Source: Enterobacter dykesii
GTDB lineage: Bacteria > Pseudomonadota > Gammaproteobacteria > Enterobacterales > Enterobacteriaceae
Direction: 5' to 3'
Length of the DNA stretch: 64,000 bases
Assembly: GCF_008364625.2 (NCBI RefSeq)
Contig: NZ_CP126604.1
Span: 4,154,001-4,218,000, forward strand
The position numbers and the translations under genes were made by a program. Below the pieces are notes generated by a model. That model saw nothing but the letters and a program-made list of their open reading frames with translations. It made no database searches and was not told the origin of the DNA. Below, one piece after another: positions 30,042 through 38,928 of this stretch. Within the stretch, counting starts at the first letter, position 1. Each line of letters opens with the position of its first letter.

Positions 30042-32360
30042 ATGAAAAAGTTAACTATTGGCTTAATTGGCAATCCTAATTCCGGCAAGACTACGCTTTT
30101 TAACCAGCTCACCGGAGCACGCCAGCGCGTGGGCAACTGGGCGGGCGTGACGGTTGAGCGTAAAGAGGGTCAGTTCACGACAACGGACAACCAGGTGACG
30201 CTGGTTGACCTTCCCGGTACCTACTCCTTAACCACCATTTCGTCGCAAACCTCGCTCGATGAGCAGATTGCCTGTCACTATATTCTTGGCGGCGACGCGG
30301 ACCTGCTGATCAACGTGGTCGACGCCTCCAATCTCGAGCGTAACCTGTATCTGACGCTGCAGCTGCTGGAGCTGGGTATCCCCTGCATCGTGGCGCTCAA
30401 CATGCTCGACATTGCGGAGAAACAAAAGCTGCGCATCGACGTCGATGCCCTCTCCGCGCGCCTGGGTTGCCCGGTCGTTCCGCTGGTTTCGACGCGCGCT
30501 CGCGGTATTGATGCGCTGAAGCTGGCCATTGACCGTCACCAGGGAAATCATGACATTGAGCTGGTGCATTACGCGCAGCCTCTCCTGCGCGAAGCCAACG
30601 TGCTGGCGCAGGAGATGGACAACAGCATGCCAGCGAAACAGCGCCTGTGGCTCGGCCTGCAGATGCTGGAAGGGGATATCTACAGCCGCGCCTACGCCGG
30701 ACATGCGGCAGATAAGCTGGACGCGACGTTGGCCCGTCTTAGCGACGAGCTGGACGACCCGGCGCTGCACATCGCCGATGCGCGTTACCAGGCCATCGCC
30801 TCGATTTGCGACGTTGTCAGCAACGCCCTCACGGCAGAGCCCAGCCGCTTTACGGCGGCGGTGGATAAAGTTGTGCTTAACCGCTTCCTCGGTTTGCCCA
30901 TCTTCCTGCTGGTCATGTACGTGATGTTCCTGCTCGCCATTAACATCGGCGGCGCACTCCAGCCCGTTTTCGACGCCGGTTCCGTCGCGGTCTTCGTCCA
31001 CGGAATTCAGTGGGTCGGTTACACCCTGCACTTCCCGGAATGGTTAACCATCTTCCTCGCACAGGGGATCGGCGGCGGTATCAACACCGTTCTGCCTCTG
31101 GTGCCACAGATCGGTATGATGTACCTGTTCCTCTCGTTCCTGGAAGATTCCGGTTATATGGCTCGCGCGGCGTTCGTGATGGATCGCCTGATGCAGGCGC
31201 TGGGGCTACCGGGTAAATCCTTCGTCCCGCTGATTGTCGGCTTCGGCTGTAACGTACCGTCGGTGATGGGCGCACGCACCCTGGATGCACCGCGTGAACG
31301 TCTGATGACCATTATGATGGCGCCGTTTATGTCCTGCGGTGCCCGTCTGGCCATCTTTGCGGTCTTTGCCGCAGCCTTCTTTGGTCAGCAGGGCGCGCTG
31401 GCGGTCTTTTCGCTGTATGTGCTGGGCATCGTGATGGCTATTCTTACCGGTTTGATGCTGAAGCACACCATCATGCGCGGTGAAGCGTCACCGTTTGTGA
31501 TGGAGCTGCCGGTGTATCACGTGCCGCACCTGAAAAGCCTGGCAATCCAGACCTGGCAGCGCCTGAAGGGCTTTGTGCTGCGCGCCGGTAAGGTCATTGT
31601 CATCGTCAGCATTTTCCTGAGCGCGCTGAACAGCTTCACCCTCAGCGGACAGGCGGCAGATAACATCAACGACTCTGCCCTCGCCTCCGTTAGCCGCGTT
31701 ATCACGCCGGTCTTCAAGCCGATTGGCGTGCATGAGGATAACTGGCAGGCGACCGTCGGGCTGTTCACCGGAGCGATGGCGAAAGAGGTGGTTGTCGGCA
31801 CCCTGAACACGCTTTACACCGCCGAGAACATTCAGGAGCAGGAATTTAATCCGGCAGAGTTTCATCTCGGCCATGAGCTGCTGGGTGCCGTAGAGGAGAC
31901 CTGGCAGAGCCTGAAAGATACCTTCAGCCTGAGCGTGCTGGCGAACCCGATTGAAGCGAGCAAAGGCGACGGCGAAATGGCGACGGGTGCCATGGGCGTG
32001 ATGGGCGAGAAATTTGGCAGCGCGTCCGCGGCCTACAGCTACCTCATCTTTGTTCTGCTCTACATTCCGTGCATCTCCGTGATGGGGGCGATTGCCCGCG
32101 AGTCCAGCCGCGGCTGGATGGGCTTCTCTGTCCTGTGGGGGCTGAATATCGCTTACTCGCTGGCGACGCTGTTTTATCAAACCGTCAATTTCAGCCAGCA
32201 CCCGCGCTACAGCCTGGTCTGTATTCTCGCGGTTGTGCTGTTTAACGCGATCGTGCTCGGTCTGCTGCGGCGGGCGCGCAGCCGCGTCGACATCGACCTG
32301 CTGGCAAACCGTAAAACTGCCGCGACCTGCTGCAACAGCCCGGCGGGCGACTGTCACTAA
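30042..32360 (+). CDS. feoB: Ferrous iron transporter FeoB
   Basis: Inner-membrane Fe(II) transporter with an N-terminal G domain. G motifs: GNPNSGKTT (G1, residue 10), DLPGTYS (G3, about 56) and NMLD (G4, about 120). A helical GDI-like domain follows, and then a membrane part from about residue 280 with the two Gate motifs, including [14 protein letters not shown] near 404. It has 772 residues (773 in E. coli). The C-terminus carries CC and C in [10 protein letters not shown]. feoC starts 10 bases downstream. Confidence 0.97.
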   Translation: MKKLTIGLIGNPNSGKTTLFNQLTGARQRVGNWAGVTVERKEGQFTTTDNQVTLVDLPGTYSLTTISSQTSLDEQIACHYILGGDADLLINVVDASNLERNLYLTLQLLELGIPCIVALNMLDIAEKQKLRIDVDALSARLGCPVVPLVSTRARGIDALKLAIDRHQGNHDIELVHYAQPLLREANVLAQEMDNSMPAKQRLWLGLQMLEGDIYSRAYAGHAADKLDATLARLSDELDDPALHIADARYQAIASICDVVSNALTAEPSRFTAAVDKVVLNRFLGLPIFLLVMYVMFLLAINIGGALQPVFDAGSVAVFVHGIQWVGYTLHFPEWLTIFLAQGIGGGINTVLPLVPQIGMMYLFLSFLEDSGYMARAAFVMDRLMQALGLPGKSFVPLIVGFGCNVPSVMGARTLDAPRERLMTIMMAPFMSCGARLAIFAVFAAAFFGQQGALAVFSLYVLGIVMAILTGLMLKHTIMRGEASPFVMELPVYHVPHLKSLAIQTWQRLKGFVLRAGKVIVIVSIFLSALNSFTLSGQAADNINDSALASVSRVITPVFKPIGVHEDNWQATVGLFTGAMAKEVVVGTLNTLYTAENIQEQEFNPAEFHLGHELLGAVEETWQSLKDTFSLSVLANPIEASKGDGEMATGAMGVMGEKFGSASAAYSYLIFVLLYIPCISVMGAIARESSRGWMGFSVLWGLNIAYSLATLFYQTVNFSQHPRYSLVCILAVVLFNAIVLGLLRRARSRVDIDLLANRKTAATCCNSPAGDCH

Positions 32361-32370
32361 GGAGCAAACA

Positions 32371-32607
32371 ATGGCATCGTTGATTCAGGTTCGTGACCTG
32401 CTGGCACTGCAAGGGCGAATGGAGGCGAAACAGCTGAGCCTCAGCCTGCATACGCCGCAGCCGATGATCGATGCCATGCTGGAAAGACTGGAAGCCATGG
32501 GGAAAGCCGTGCGAATTCAGGAAGAAGCGGAGGGTTGTCTCTCCGGCAGTTGTAAAAGCTGTCCGGAAGGAAAGGCCTGCCTCAGGGAGTGGTGGGCGCT
32601 GCGTTAA
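32371..32607 (+). CDS. feoC: FeoC, [Fe-S]-binding regulator of ferrous transport
   Basis: 78 residues: a winged-helix fold (residues 1-50) and a cysteine cluster [15 protein letters not shown] (CX4CX2CX5C) that binds an iron-sulfur cluster in this family. In Salmonella, FeoC protects FeoB from FtsH proteolysis under low oxygen; that role here is inferred. The start ATG has GGAG 6 bases upstream. A terminator follows immediately. Confidence 0.95.
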   Translation: MASLIQVRDLLALQGRMEAKQLSLSLHTPQPMIDAMLERLEAMGKAVRIQEEAEGCLSGSCKSCPEGKACLREWWALR

Positions 32608-32608
32608 C

Positions 32609-32635
32609 AAAGCCGGGCATCGCTGCCCGGCTTTA
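32609..32635 (+). terminator. Terminator shared by feoC and the YhcN-like gene
   Basis: AAAGCCGGGCA / TGCCCGGCTTT palindrome with a short loop, between the convergent feoC and the minus-strand small gene; it can serve both strands. Confidence 0.88.
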
Positions 32636-32640
32636 TCGTA

Positions 32641-32910
32641 TTACTTGTAGACGTCCGCCGTAGCGCGTACGTTTTTGGTCTGTTTTTCTGCACTGGTGAC
32701 GACGTAGTACGTTCCGCCCAGCTCATCCGCTTTCTTCGAAAGCTCTTTTCTCGCGTCCATCGGCGCGGTGGTGTCAGACGTAGAAATCTCACCAATTTTC
32801 GTCAGATTCATGCCGGCAACTTTATCTTTTTCCAGCTCTTTTGCCGCAAAGACGCCAAATGACAGTGACCCAATAACCAGAGAAGTGACAATACCTGTAA
32901 CAAGTTTCAT
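32641..32910 (-). CDS. YhcN/BhsA-type (DUF1471) small exported protein
   Basis: 89 residues from the ATG at 32910 (MKLVTGIVTSLVIGSLSFGVFAA), a clear Sec signal peptide, followed by a compact DUF1471-type domain (KELEKDKVAGMNLTKIGEIS ... ADELGGTYYVVTSAEKQTKN). Members such as YhcN, BhsA and McbA are periplasmic or outer-membrane stress proteins; the exact role cannot be read from sequence. GGAGAG lies upstream of the start. In E. coli K-12 the same place between feoC and bioH is held by rpnA, so this is a lineage difference. Confidence 0.85.
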   Translation of the reverse strand: MKLVTGIVTSLVIGSLSFGVFAAKELEKDKVAGMNLTKIGEISTSDTTAPMDARKELSKKADELGGTYYVVTSAEKQTKNVRATADVYK

Positions 32911-33021
32911 AGCCTGACTCTCCATAGGATTGTTGTTTTGATTATCGTAGGCAGAACAACCGCAACGACATCTGGAGTATGGTTGCGGTGTGTTATTTTT
33001 TCCAGGCAGGATAGAAAATAA

Positions 33022-33795
33022 TCAGTCGAAACGTTGACTTAACGCAATCAGCGCTGAACAAAATTCCGTCGGATGAGAGATAAACGGGGCATGTGCGGCT
33101 TTGGCAATGATCTGCGATTCACTCTCCGGCCAGAGTGAATCCAGCAGCGGAACCACTCTGCGCGGCACAATCCCGTCGAGGTAGCCATAGATACGCAGGT
33201 GCGGCATCGTCAGGGCGGCCAGCGGCTCGCGCAGGTCAACCGTTTTCAGGAGTTCCAGTCCGCCGTTTAGCACCTCAACCTCCGGCATCGGCAGAGAAAG
33301 CACGGTCTGCTTCAGCGTTCGGGCATCCTTACGCGCGGTGTCAGTGCCCATTGTCTGCAATGCCAGGAAACGCTCTACGGTCCGCTGGAAATCTTCGCTC
33401 AGCTGCTGCTGAAAGCCCGCCAGCACGTCAGGCTTGATCCCCGGCCACTCTTCCTGCGCGCTAAAACAGGGCGATGACGCCACCGTTACCAGCGCTTTTA
33501 CGCGGTCAGGCTGCGACAGCGCAATCTGGCTCGCCACCAGCCCGCCCAGGCTCCAGCCCAGCCAGACCGCGTTTTGCGGCGCAGCGTCCAGAACCTGCTG
33601 CGCCATCTCATCAAGCGACAACGCGCCATACCCGCGGCTGCGGCCAAAGCCGGGTAAATCCACCAGATGCAGGGTGAAATGCGAGGCAAGTTCCTCACGT
33701 ATGCAATGCCATATCTCCGCATTCAGGCCCCATCCGTGCAGCAGCACAAGATGGCAATTTCCTGTCCCTACGGTCTGCCACCACAGCGTCTTCAT
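33022..33795 (-). CDS. bioH: Pimeloyl-[acyl carrier protein] methyl ester esterase
   Basis: Alpha/beta hydrolase that removes the methyl group protecting pimeloyl-ACP, ending the fatty-acid phase of biotin synthesis. It has 257 residues. The nucleophile elbow is GWSLGG (Ser about 82), with the catalytic Asp in YGYLDG (about 207) and His in KAAHAPF (about 235). An oxyanion HGWG motif is at residue 20. It is divergent from gntX, with 36 bases between the starts. Confidence 0.96.
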   Translation of the reverse strand: MKTLWWQTVGTGNCHLVLLHGWGLNAEIWHCIREELASHFTLHLVDLPGFGRSRGYGALSLDEMAQQVLDAAPQNAVWLGWSLGGLVASQIALSQPDRVKALVTVASSPCFSAQEEWPGIKPDVLAGFQQQLSEDFQRTVERFLALQTMGTDTARKDARTLKQTVLSLPMPEVEVLNGGLELLKTVDLREPLAALTMPHLRIYGYLDGIVPRRVVPLLDSLWPESESQIIAKAAHAPFISHPTEFCSALIALSQRFD

Positions 33796-33831
33796 CAGTT
33801 ACTGTTCTCTTTTTTCACATGGAGGTTGCAC

Positions 33832-34515
33832 ATGCTAACAGTACCCGGCTTGTGCTGGCTATGCCAAATGCCGCTGGCGCTCAGCCGGTGGGGCATCTGC
33901 TCCGTCTGCACGCGATCGCTGCAATGGCGTATCGGGATCTGTCCACAATGTGGTTTACCGGCCACAAACCCCTCGCTGCCCTGTGGCCGCTGCCTGAAAA
34001 AATCCCCGCCGTGGAGCTCGCTGGTGGCGGTGGATGATTATGTCCCCCCGCTGAGCAGACTGGTTCATGCGCTGAAGTTTTCCGGGCAGAGCTCGCTGGC
34101 ACAGCCCCTTGCCCGCCTGCTGTTGCTGGCGGTTTTGCAGGCGCGACGTCAGCGGGCACTGCCGAGAATCGATATGGTGGTGAGTGTCCCCCTATACCGA
34201 CGTCGTCACTGGCGGCGCGGCTATAACCAGAGTGACCTGATCTGCCGCCCCCTCGCGCGGTGGCTCGGCTGCCGGTATGAGGCCGGCGCGCTTACACGTG
34301 TTCATGCCACCGCCATCCAGCATCAGCTCAGCGCCCGGCTTCGCAAAAGAAACCTCAAAAATGCCTTTCGCCTTGAATTGCCGGTCGACGGTCTCCATAT
34401 CGCGATTGTGGATGATGTCGTCACCACGGGCAGTACCGTTGCTGAACTTTCCCGACTGCTTTTGCGAAGCGGCGCCGCGTCGGTTCAGGTATGGTGTCTG
34501 TGCCGTACCTTGTAG
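33832..34515 (+). CDS. gntX: ComF-family phosphoribosyltransferase-like protein GntX
   Basis: 227 residues from the ATG at 33832, which has GGAGG 6 bases upstream; the longer frame overlaps bioH and is not supported. The N-terminus carries four CxxC pairs (CWLC, CSVC, CPQC, CGRC) suited to zinc binding. The C-terminus has the PRTase-type VDDVVTTGSTVAE. Despite the name, GntX resembles ComF of competent bacteria. In E. coli it has been linked to growth on DNA. A physical link with the hof genes is not shown. Confidence 0.93.
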   Translation: MLTVPGLCWLCQMPLALSRWGICSVCTRSLQWRIGICPQCGLPATNPSLPCGRCLKKSPPWSSLVAVDDYVPPLSRLVHALKFSGQSSLAQPLARLLLLAVLQARRQRALPRIDMVVSVPLYRRRHWRRGYNQSDLICRPLARWLGCRYEAGALTRVHATAIQHQLSARLRKRNLKNAFRLELPVDGLHIAIVDDVVTTGSTVAELSRLLLRSGAASVQVWCLCRTL

Positions 34516-34576
34516 CCCTTCTTCAATGGGCGTATGATTATACCCAGGTAATTTAGTCAACTATTAGGCCAAAGCT

Positions 34577-35152
34577 ATGATCCGTATTTCCGATTCTGCA
34601 CAAGCGCACTTTGCCAAACTGCTGGCAAATCAGGAAGAAGGGACGCAGATCCGCGTGTTTGTGATTAATCCAGGCACTCCGAATGCAGAATGTGGTGTTT
34701 CTTATTGTCCTCCGGACGCTGTGGAAGCAACTGACACTGCCCTTAAATTTGAACAGCTCACTGCCTACGTTGATGAGCTGAGCGCACCGTATCTTGAAGA
34801 TGCGGAGATCGACTTCGTCACCGACCAGCTGGGTTCTCAGCTGACCCTGAAAGCGCCGAACGCGAAAATGCGTAAAGTGTCTGACGATGCCCCGCTGATG
34901 GAGCGCGTTGAGTATCTGCTGCAATCCCAGATCAACCCACAGCTGGCGGGCCACGGCGGTCGTGTTTCCCTGATGGAAATCACCGACGAAGGTTTTGCCA
35001 TTCTGCAGTTTGGCGGCGGCTGTAACGGCTGTTCAATGGTCGATGTGACGCTTAAAGAAGGGATCGAGAAGCAGCTGCTGAACGAATTCCCGGAACTGAA
35101 AGGCGTGCGTGACCTGACCGAGCACCAGCGCGGCGAGCACTCTTACTACTAA
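34577..35152 (+). CDS. nfuA: Fe-S biogenesis protein NfuA
   Basis: Carrier that delivers [4Fe-4S] clusters to targets such as aconitase and lipoyl synthase, chiefly in stress. It has 191 residues: an N-terminal degenerate A-type domain (1-100) and a C-terminal Nfu domain with the cluster-binding GGCNGCSM (CxxC about 149-152). It lies 61 bases after gntX as in E. coli. Confidence 0.96.
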   Translation: MIRISDSAQAHFAKLLANQEEGTQIRVFVINPGTPNAECGVSYCPPDAVEATDTALKFEQLTAYVDELSAPYLEDAEIDFVTDQLGSQLTLKAPNAKMRKVSDDAPLMERVEYLLQSQINPQLAGHGGRVSLMEITDEGFAILQFGGGCNGCSMVDVTLKEGIEKQLLNEFPELKGVRDLTEHQRGEHSYY

Positions 35153-35170
35153 TTCAGCATCCGTCGCTAT

Positions 35171-35193
35171 GCCCTCTCCCACGGGAGAGGGTG
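35171..35193. repeat. Short REP-like half after nfuA
   Basis: GCCCTCTCCCACGGGAGAGG plus GTG; the central hairpin of the CCCTCTCCC family, lacking the GGGGTGAGGG arm. It lies 9 bases before a terminator. Confidence 0.75.
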
Positions 35194-35201
35194 AAAACAT
35201 C

Positions 35202-35230
35202 AAAAACGGTAACCTCATGGTTACCGTTTT
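35202..35230 (+). terminator. Rho-independent terminator after nfuA
   Basis: AAACGGTAACC / GGTTACCGTTT stem with a 4-base loop and a T-run. It is a close variant of the GGCAACC stems after mrcA, pckA and glpD. Confidence 0.9.
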
Positions 35231-35304
35231 GCGTTTACCTGCCATATGTTGACCTGCGTCTCATAATTCAAATTTACCCTCCCAGGGTGATTCTCAATCG
35301 CGCC

Positions 35305-35320
35305 ATGTTACCCGTATCAT
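35305..35320. promoter_or_regulatory. Candidate GntR operator 1 for gntT
   Basis: ATGTTACCCGTATCAT resembles the gnt operator (ATGTTACCGGTAACAT) with two or three changes. E. coli gntT has two such operators, one near the promoter and one downstream. Confidence 0.65.
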
Positions 35321-35444
35321 TCTCGTGGGCACTCAGCACCCTTATAACAGCCGACTAAACTTAATGGTTTCGCAGGCATCAGTATGAGTGCCGTTACTTC
35401 TCTGTTCCCAGTTGGGACAACCGGAATTTGTCGTTGAAACAATG

Positions 35445-35460
35445 ACGTTACCCATAACAA
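35445..35460. promoter_or_regulatory. Candidate GntR operator 2 for gntT
   Basis: ACGTTACCCATAACAA has the GTTACC-N0-ATAAC core of the gnt operator. It is 140 bases after operator 1 and just before the gntT start, an arrangement suited to looping. Together with the terminator and REP-like half, these account for the recognisable content of the 327-base gap. Confidence 0.6.
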
Positions 35461-35479
35461 TTCAAAGGCCAGGTCAATC

Positions 35480-36796
35480 ATGCCATTAGTCATCGTTGCT
35501 ATCGGTGTTGTGTTATTACTGCTCTTGATGATCCGTTTCAAAATGAACGGATTTATCGCTCTGGTTCTGGTGGCACTTGCAGTCGGTCTGATGCAGGGTA
35601 TGCCGCTGGTTAAAGTTATCAGTTCCATCAAAGCGGGCGTCGGCGGCACGCTCGGCAGCCTGGCATTGATCATGGGCTTCGGCGCCATGCTCGGTAAAAT
35701 GCTGGCGGACTGCGGTGGCGCCCAGCGTATTGCCACCACGCTTATCGACAAATTCGGTAAGAAGAACATTCAGTGGGCAGTGGTGTTGACCGGCTTTACC
35801 GTCGGCTTCGCGCTGTTCTATGAAGTGGGCTTCGTGCTGATGCTGCCGCTGGTGTTCACCATCGCAGCTGCGGCAAGCATCCCGCTGCTGTATGTCGGTG
35901 TGCCGATGGCTGCGGCGCTGTCCGTGACTCACGGCTTCCTGCCGCCACACCCGGGTCCAACCGCTATCGCGACCATCTTCCACGCGGATATGGGTAAAAC
36001 CCTGCTGTTCGGTACGATTCTGGCGATCCCGACGGTGATTCTGGCCGGCCCGGTTTATGCCCGCTTCCTGAAAGGCATTGATAAGCCGATTCCGGAAGGT
36101 CTGTACAGCGCCAAAACCTTCACCGAAGAAGAGATGCCGGGCTTTGGCGTCAGCGTCTGGACCTCTCTGGTACCGGTGATCCTGATGGCGATGCGCGCCG
36201 TGGCGGAGATGATCCTGCCGAAAGGTCATGCGTTCCTGTCCGTGGCGGAATTCCTGGGTGACCCGGTGATGGCAACGCTGATTGCCGTACTGATCGCGAT
36301 GTTCACCTTCGGTTTGAACCGTGGCCGCTCCATGGATCAGATCAACGACACGCTGACCTCTTCCATCAAAATCATTGCCATGATGCTCCTGATCATCGGC
36401 GGTGGCGGTGCATTCAAGCAGGTTCTGGTCGACAGCGGCGTGGACAAATACATCGCTGCCATGATGCATGAAACCAACGTATCGCCGCTCCTGATGGCCT
36501 GGTCTATTGCCGCGGTTCTGCGTATTGCGCTGGGTTCTGCGACCGTTGCGGCGATCACCGCGGGCGGTATCGTTGCCCCGCTGATTGCAACCACGGGCGT
36601 AAGCCCTGAACTGATGGTTATCGCCGTCGGTTCCGGTAGCGTGATTTTCTCTCACGTTAACGACCCTGGCTTCTGGCTGTTCAAGGAGTACTTCAACCTG
36701 ACTATCGGTGAAACCATCAAGTCCTGGTCCGCGCTGGAAACTATTATTTCGGTGTGTGGTCTGGTCGGGGTGCTGCTGTTGAATATGGTGGTTTGA
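35480..36796 (+). CDS. gntT: High-affinity gluconate:proton symporter
   Basis: GntP-family permease of 438 residues with about 12-14 transmembrane segments; the first is at residues 2-20. It imports gluconate. The conserved family segments LGKMLADCGGAQRIA and GFLPPHPGPTAIA are present. The two upstream gnt-type operators imply GntR control, but gntR, gntK and gntU are not in this window (in E. coli they follow yhgN). Antisense frames here are shadows. Confidence 0.95.
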   Translation: MPLVIVAIGVVLLLLLMIRFKMNGFIALVLVALAVGLMQGMPLVKVISSIKAGVGGTLGSLALIMGFGAMLGKMLADCGGAQRIATTLIDKFGKKNIQWAVVLTGFTVGFALFYEVGFVLMLPLVFTIAAAASIPLLYVGVPMAAALSVTHGFLPPHPGPTAIATIFHADMGKTLLFGTILAIPTVILAGPVYARFLKGIDKPIPEGLYSAKTFTEEEMPGFGVSVWTSLVPVILMAMRAVAEMILPKGHAFLSVAEFLGDPVMATLIAVLIAMFTFGLNRGRSMDQINDTLTSSIKIIAMMLLIIGGGGAFKQVLVDSGVDKYIAAMMHETNVSPLLMAWSIAAVLRIALGSATVAAITAGGIVAPLIATTGVSPELMVIAVGSGSVIFSHVNDPGFWLFKEYFNLTIGETIKSWSALETIISVCGLVGVLLLNMVV

Positions 36797-36810
36797 CGCC
36801 ACCAGGCAAT

Positions 36811-36839
36811 AAAAAACCCGCCTCCTGGCGGGTTTTTTT
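36811..36839. terminator. Bidirectional terminator between gntT and malQ
   Basis: AAAAAACCCGCC / GGCGGGTTTTTTT palindrome between convergent stops, 14 bases after gntT and 4 bases beyond malQ. Confidence 0.92.
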
Positions 36840-36843
36840 ATTA

Positions 36844-38919
36844 CTACTTCCCGGCAGCTTTTCGCCGCTTGTCCAGATCCTTAATCAGCTTGTTCACCCC
36901 ATCATCGGCAAACATCTTCTCAAGCGATGTGGATAGCTTGCGACGCCAGTTCTTGTACTGATAGCTGGTGCCCGGGATGTTCACCGGCTCCGCCATATCA
37001 ATCCAGTCTTCCGGCTGCAGGCCCAGCAGAGCGCTGTTGCTGTCGGCAATATAGCGCTGCAAGCCGCGATTGAGGGTCGCGGTCATCGACATCAATGACG
37101 CCTTATGTCCGGCACGTTTCGGCAGACAGCCCTGCTTGTGCAGCGCATCCAGCAGCCCCTGTTTGGAGAGCTCGCGATCCTGATACAGGCCGCGTAACAC
37201 CTCTTCATCAGGATACAGACCCAGCGTTTTGCCGAGCGTCAGATCGCCGCTTTCCCAATAGCCACGAAGCGTAGGAAGGTCATGCGTCGTCGCGACTGCC
37301 ATTGACTGTTCAGGGTACGCTTTCGGCGTGCGGAAGGTTTTCTCATGGTCGTTTTCAAAATAGAGCACTTTGTAGGAGTAGACGCCGCTGTCGCGGAGCT
37401 TGCTGACAATTTCCACCGGCACGGTACCGAGATCTTCACCGATCACCATGCACTGATGACGCTTGCTTTCCAGGGCCAGGATCGACAGCAGATCGTCAAC
37501 CGGGTACTGCACGTACGCCCCGCGATCGGCCGTTTCACCGTACGGGATCCACCACAGACGCAGCACGGACATCACGTGGTCGATACGCAGCGCACCGCAG
37601 TTCTGCATGTTAGCGCGCAGCAGGTCGATAAACGGCTCGTACGCGCGCGCCGCCATGACGTGCGGATCCATCGGCGGCAGTCCCCAGTTCTGACCGAGCG
37701 GCCCAAGAATATCCGGCGGCGCACCCACGGAGGCCTTCAGGCAGTAAAGCTCGCGGTCGCACCAGGTTTCCGCGCCGCCTTCCGCCACGCCGACGGCCAG
37801 ATCGCGATACAGGCCGATCGGCATCTTATAGCCCTGGCTCACCTGCCAGCAGGCGGCAAACTGGCTGTACGCCAGCCACTGCAGCCACAGGTAGAAGTCC
37901 ACTTCATCGGCATATTTTTTACAGAACGCTTTTACTTCAGGCGTGTCGACGGACTGATACGCTTCCGGCCAGACCGGCCAGCCCCAGCGCATTTCGTCCT
38001 CTTTCACCTGATACGCGTGCAGTGCATCAAACGCCGCCTGCCAGTAAAGGCTCTCGCCCTCCTGCGTCACAAACTGGCGGAAGGCGGCCATCTGCTCGTC
38101 GTCACGCAGCGAAAAGTCTTTCCACGCCAGGCGCAGCGCGGCCATTTTCAGCGCCGTGACGGTGGAATAATCCACCCAATCCGCGTCGCGCGCCTGCTTC
38201 AGGGCCTGCTGCGTGGTGCTGAGTTTCCACCACGTCTGCGCCTCTTTGCTGTTTTTGAAATCATCTAACGCGTTAACGTCGATATAAATCACGTTCAGCC
38301 AGCGACGGGACGACGGACTGTACGGGCTGGCGCTCTCCGGGTTGGCCGGATAGAGCGCGTGGATCGGGTTGAGCCCGATAAACGCGCCGCCGCGCTCGCC
38401 CACATCCACCAGCATCTTTTTCAGATCGCCAAAATCACCGATGCCCCAGTTGCTGTCGGAACGCAGCGTGTAGAGCTGCACGCAGGCGCCCCACAGCTTT
38501 TTGCCTTCGAGCAACGCCTGCGGCTCGTAGCAGCGTTTTGGCGCGACGATCACCCGGCAGTGGAAACGCCGATCGTCCTGGGTGAGCGTTAGGGTGTGAT
38601 ACCCCTCCGGCAGCTTCGCCGGAAGGTTTAACGTTTTGCCGCCGGTGGCGTGGCCTTTGTGCTGATGCCCCTCTTCGGTGGTAAGCAGCCAGCTAAACTC
38701 GCCGCGCCCCTCCACCGCCAGCGGCATCTTTTTGCCTGCGGTGAATACCTTTACGTTAGGCACCGGCGCAACCGACGCTTTCGCGTCGGCCTTGTGCATG
38801 GCGTCCAGCAAACGTCTTTTGGTGTCGGCGCCAATAGACTGCGGTTTGCCGTGCGCATTAATGTAACTGAGGCTGATCCCCGCCGCCTGCGCGGCGCTGT
38901 CCAGACGTTTACTCTCCAT
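36844..38919 (-). CDS. malQ: 4-alpha-glucanotransferase (amylomaltase)
   Basis: GH77 enzyme that transfers maltosyl or longer dextrin units between maltodextrins in the cytoplasm. It has 691 residues (694 in E. coli). Visible are LRIDHVMSVLRLWWIP with the nucleophile Asp (about 446), GEDLGTVP with the acid/base Glu (about 494), and TTHDLPTLRGYW with the third acidic residue. An N-terminal all-beta extension typical of enterobacterial MalQ precedes the barrel. It lies 9 bases after malP in the same transcript. Confidence 0.96.
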   Translation of the reverse strand: MESKRLDSAAQAAGISLSYINAHGKPQSIGADTKRRLLDAMHKADAKASVAPVPNVKVFTAGKKMPLAVEGRGEFSWLLTTEEGHQHKGHATGGKTLNLPAKLPEGYHTLTLTQDDRRFHCRVIVAPKRCYEPQALLEGKKLWGACVQLYTLRSDSNWGIGDFGDLKKMLVDVGERGGAFIGLNPIHALYPANPESASPYSPSSRRWLNVIYIDVNALDDFKNSKEAQTWWKLSTTQQALKQARDADWVDYSTVTALKMAALRLAWKDFSLRDDEQMAAFRQFVTQEGESLYWQAAFDALHAYQVKEDEMRWGWPVWPEAYQSVDTPEVKAFCKKYADEVDFYLWLQWLAYSQFAACWQVSQGYKMPIGLYRDLAVGVAEGGAETWCDRELYCLKASVGAPPDILGPLGQNWGLPPMDPHVMAARAYEPFIDLLRANMQNCGALRIDHVMSVLRLWWIPYGETADRGAYVQYPVDDLLSILALESKRHQCMVIGEDLGTVPVEIVSKLRDSGVYSYKVLYFENDHEKTFRTPKAYPEQSMAVATTHDLPTLRGYWESGDLTLGKTLGLYPDEEVLRGLYQDRELSKQGLLDALHKQGCLPKRAGHKASLMSMTATLNRGLQRYIADSNSALLGLQPEDWIDMAEPVNIPGTSYQYKNWRRKLSTSLEKMFADDGVNKLIKDLDKRRKAAGK

Positions 38920-38928
38920 CGCGCTTCC

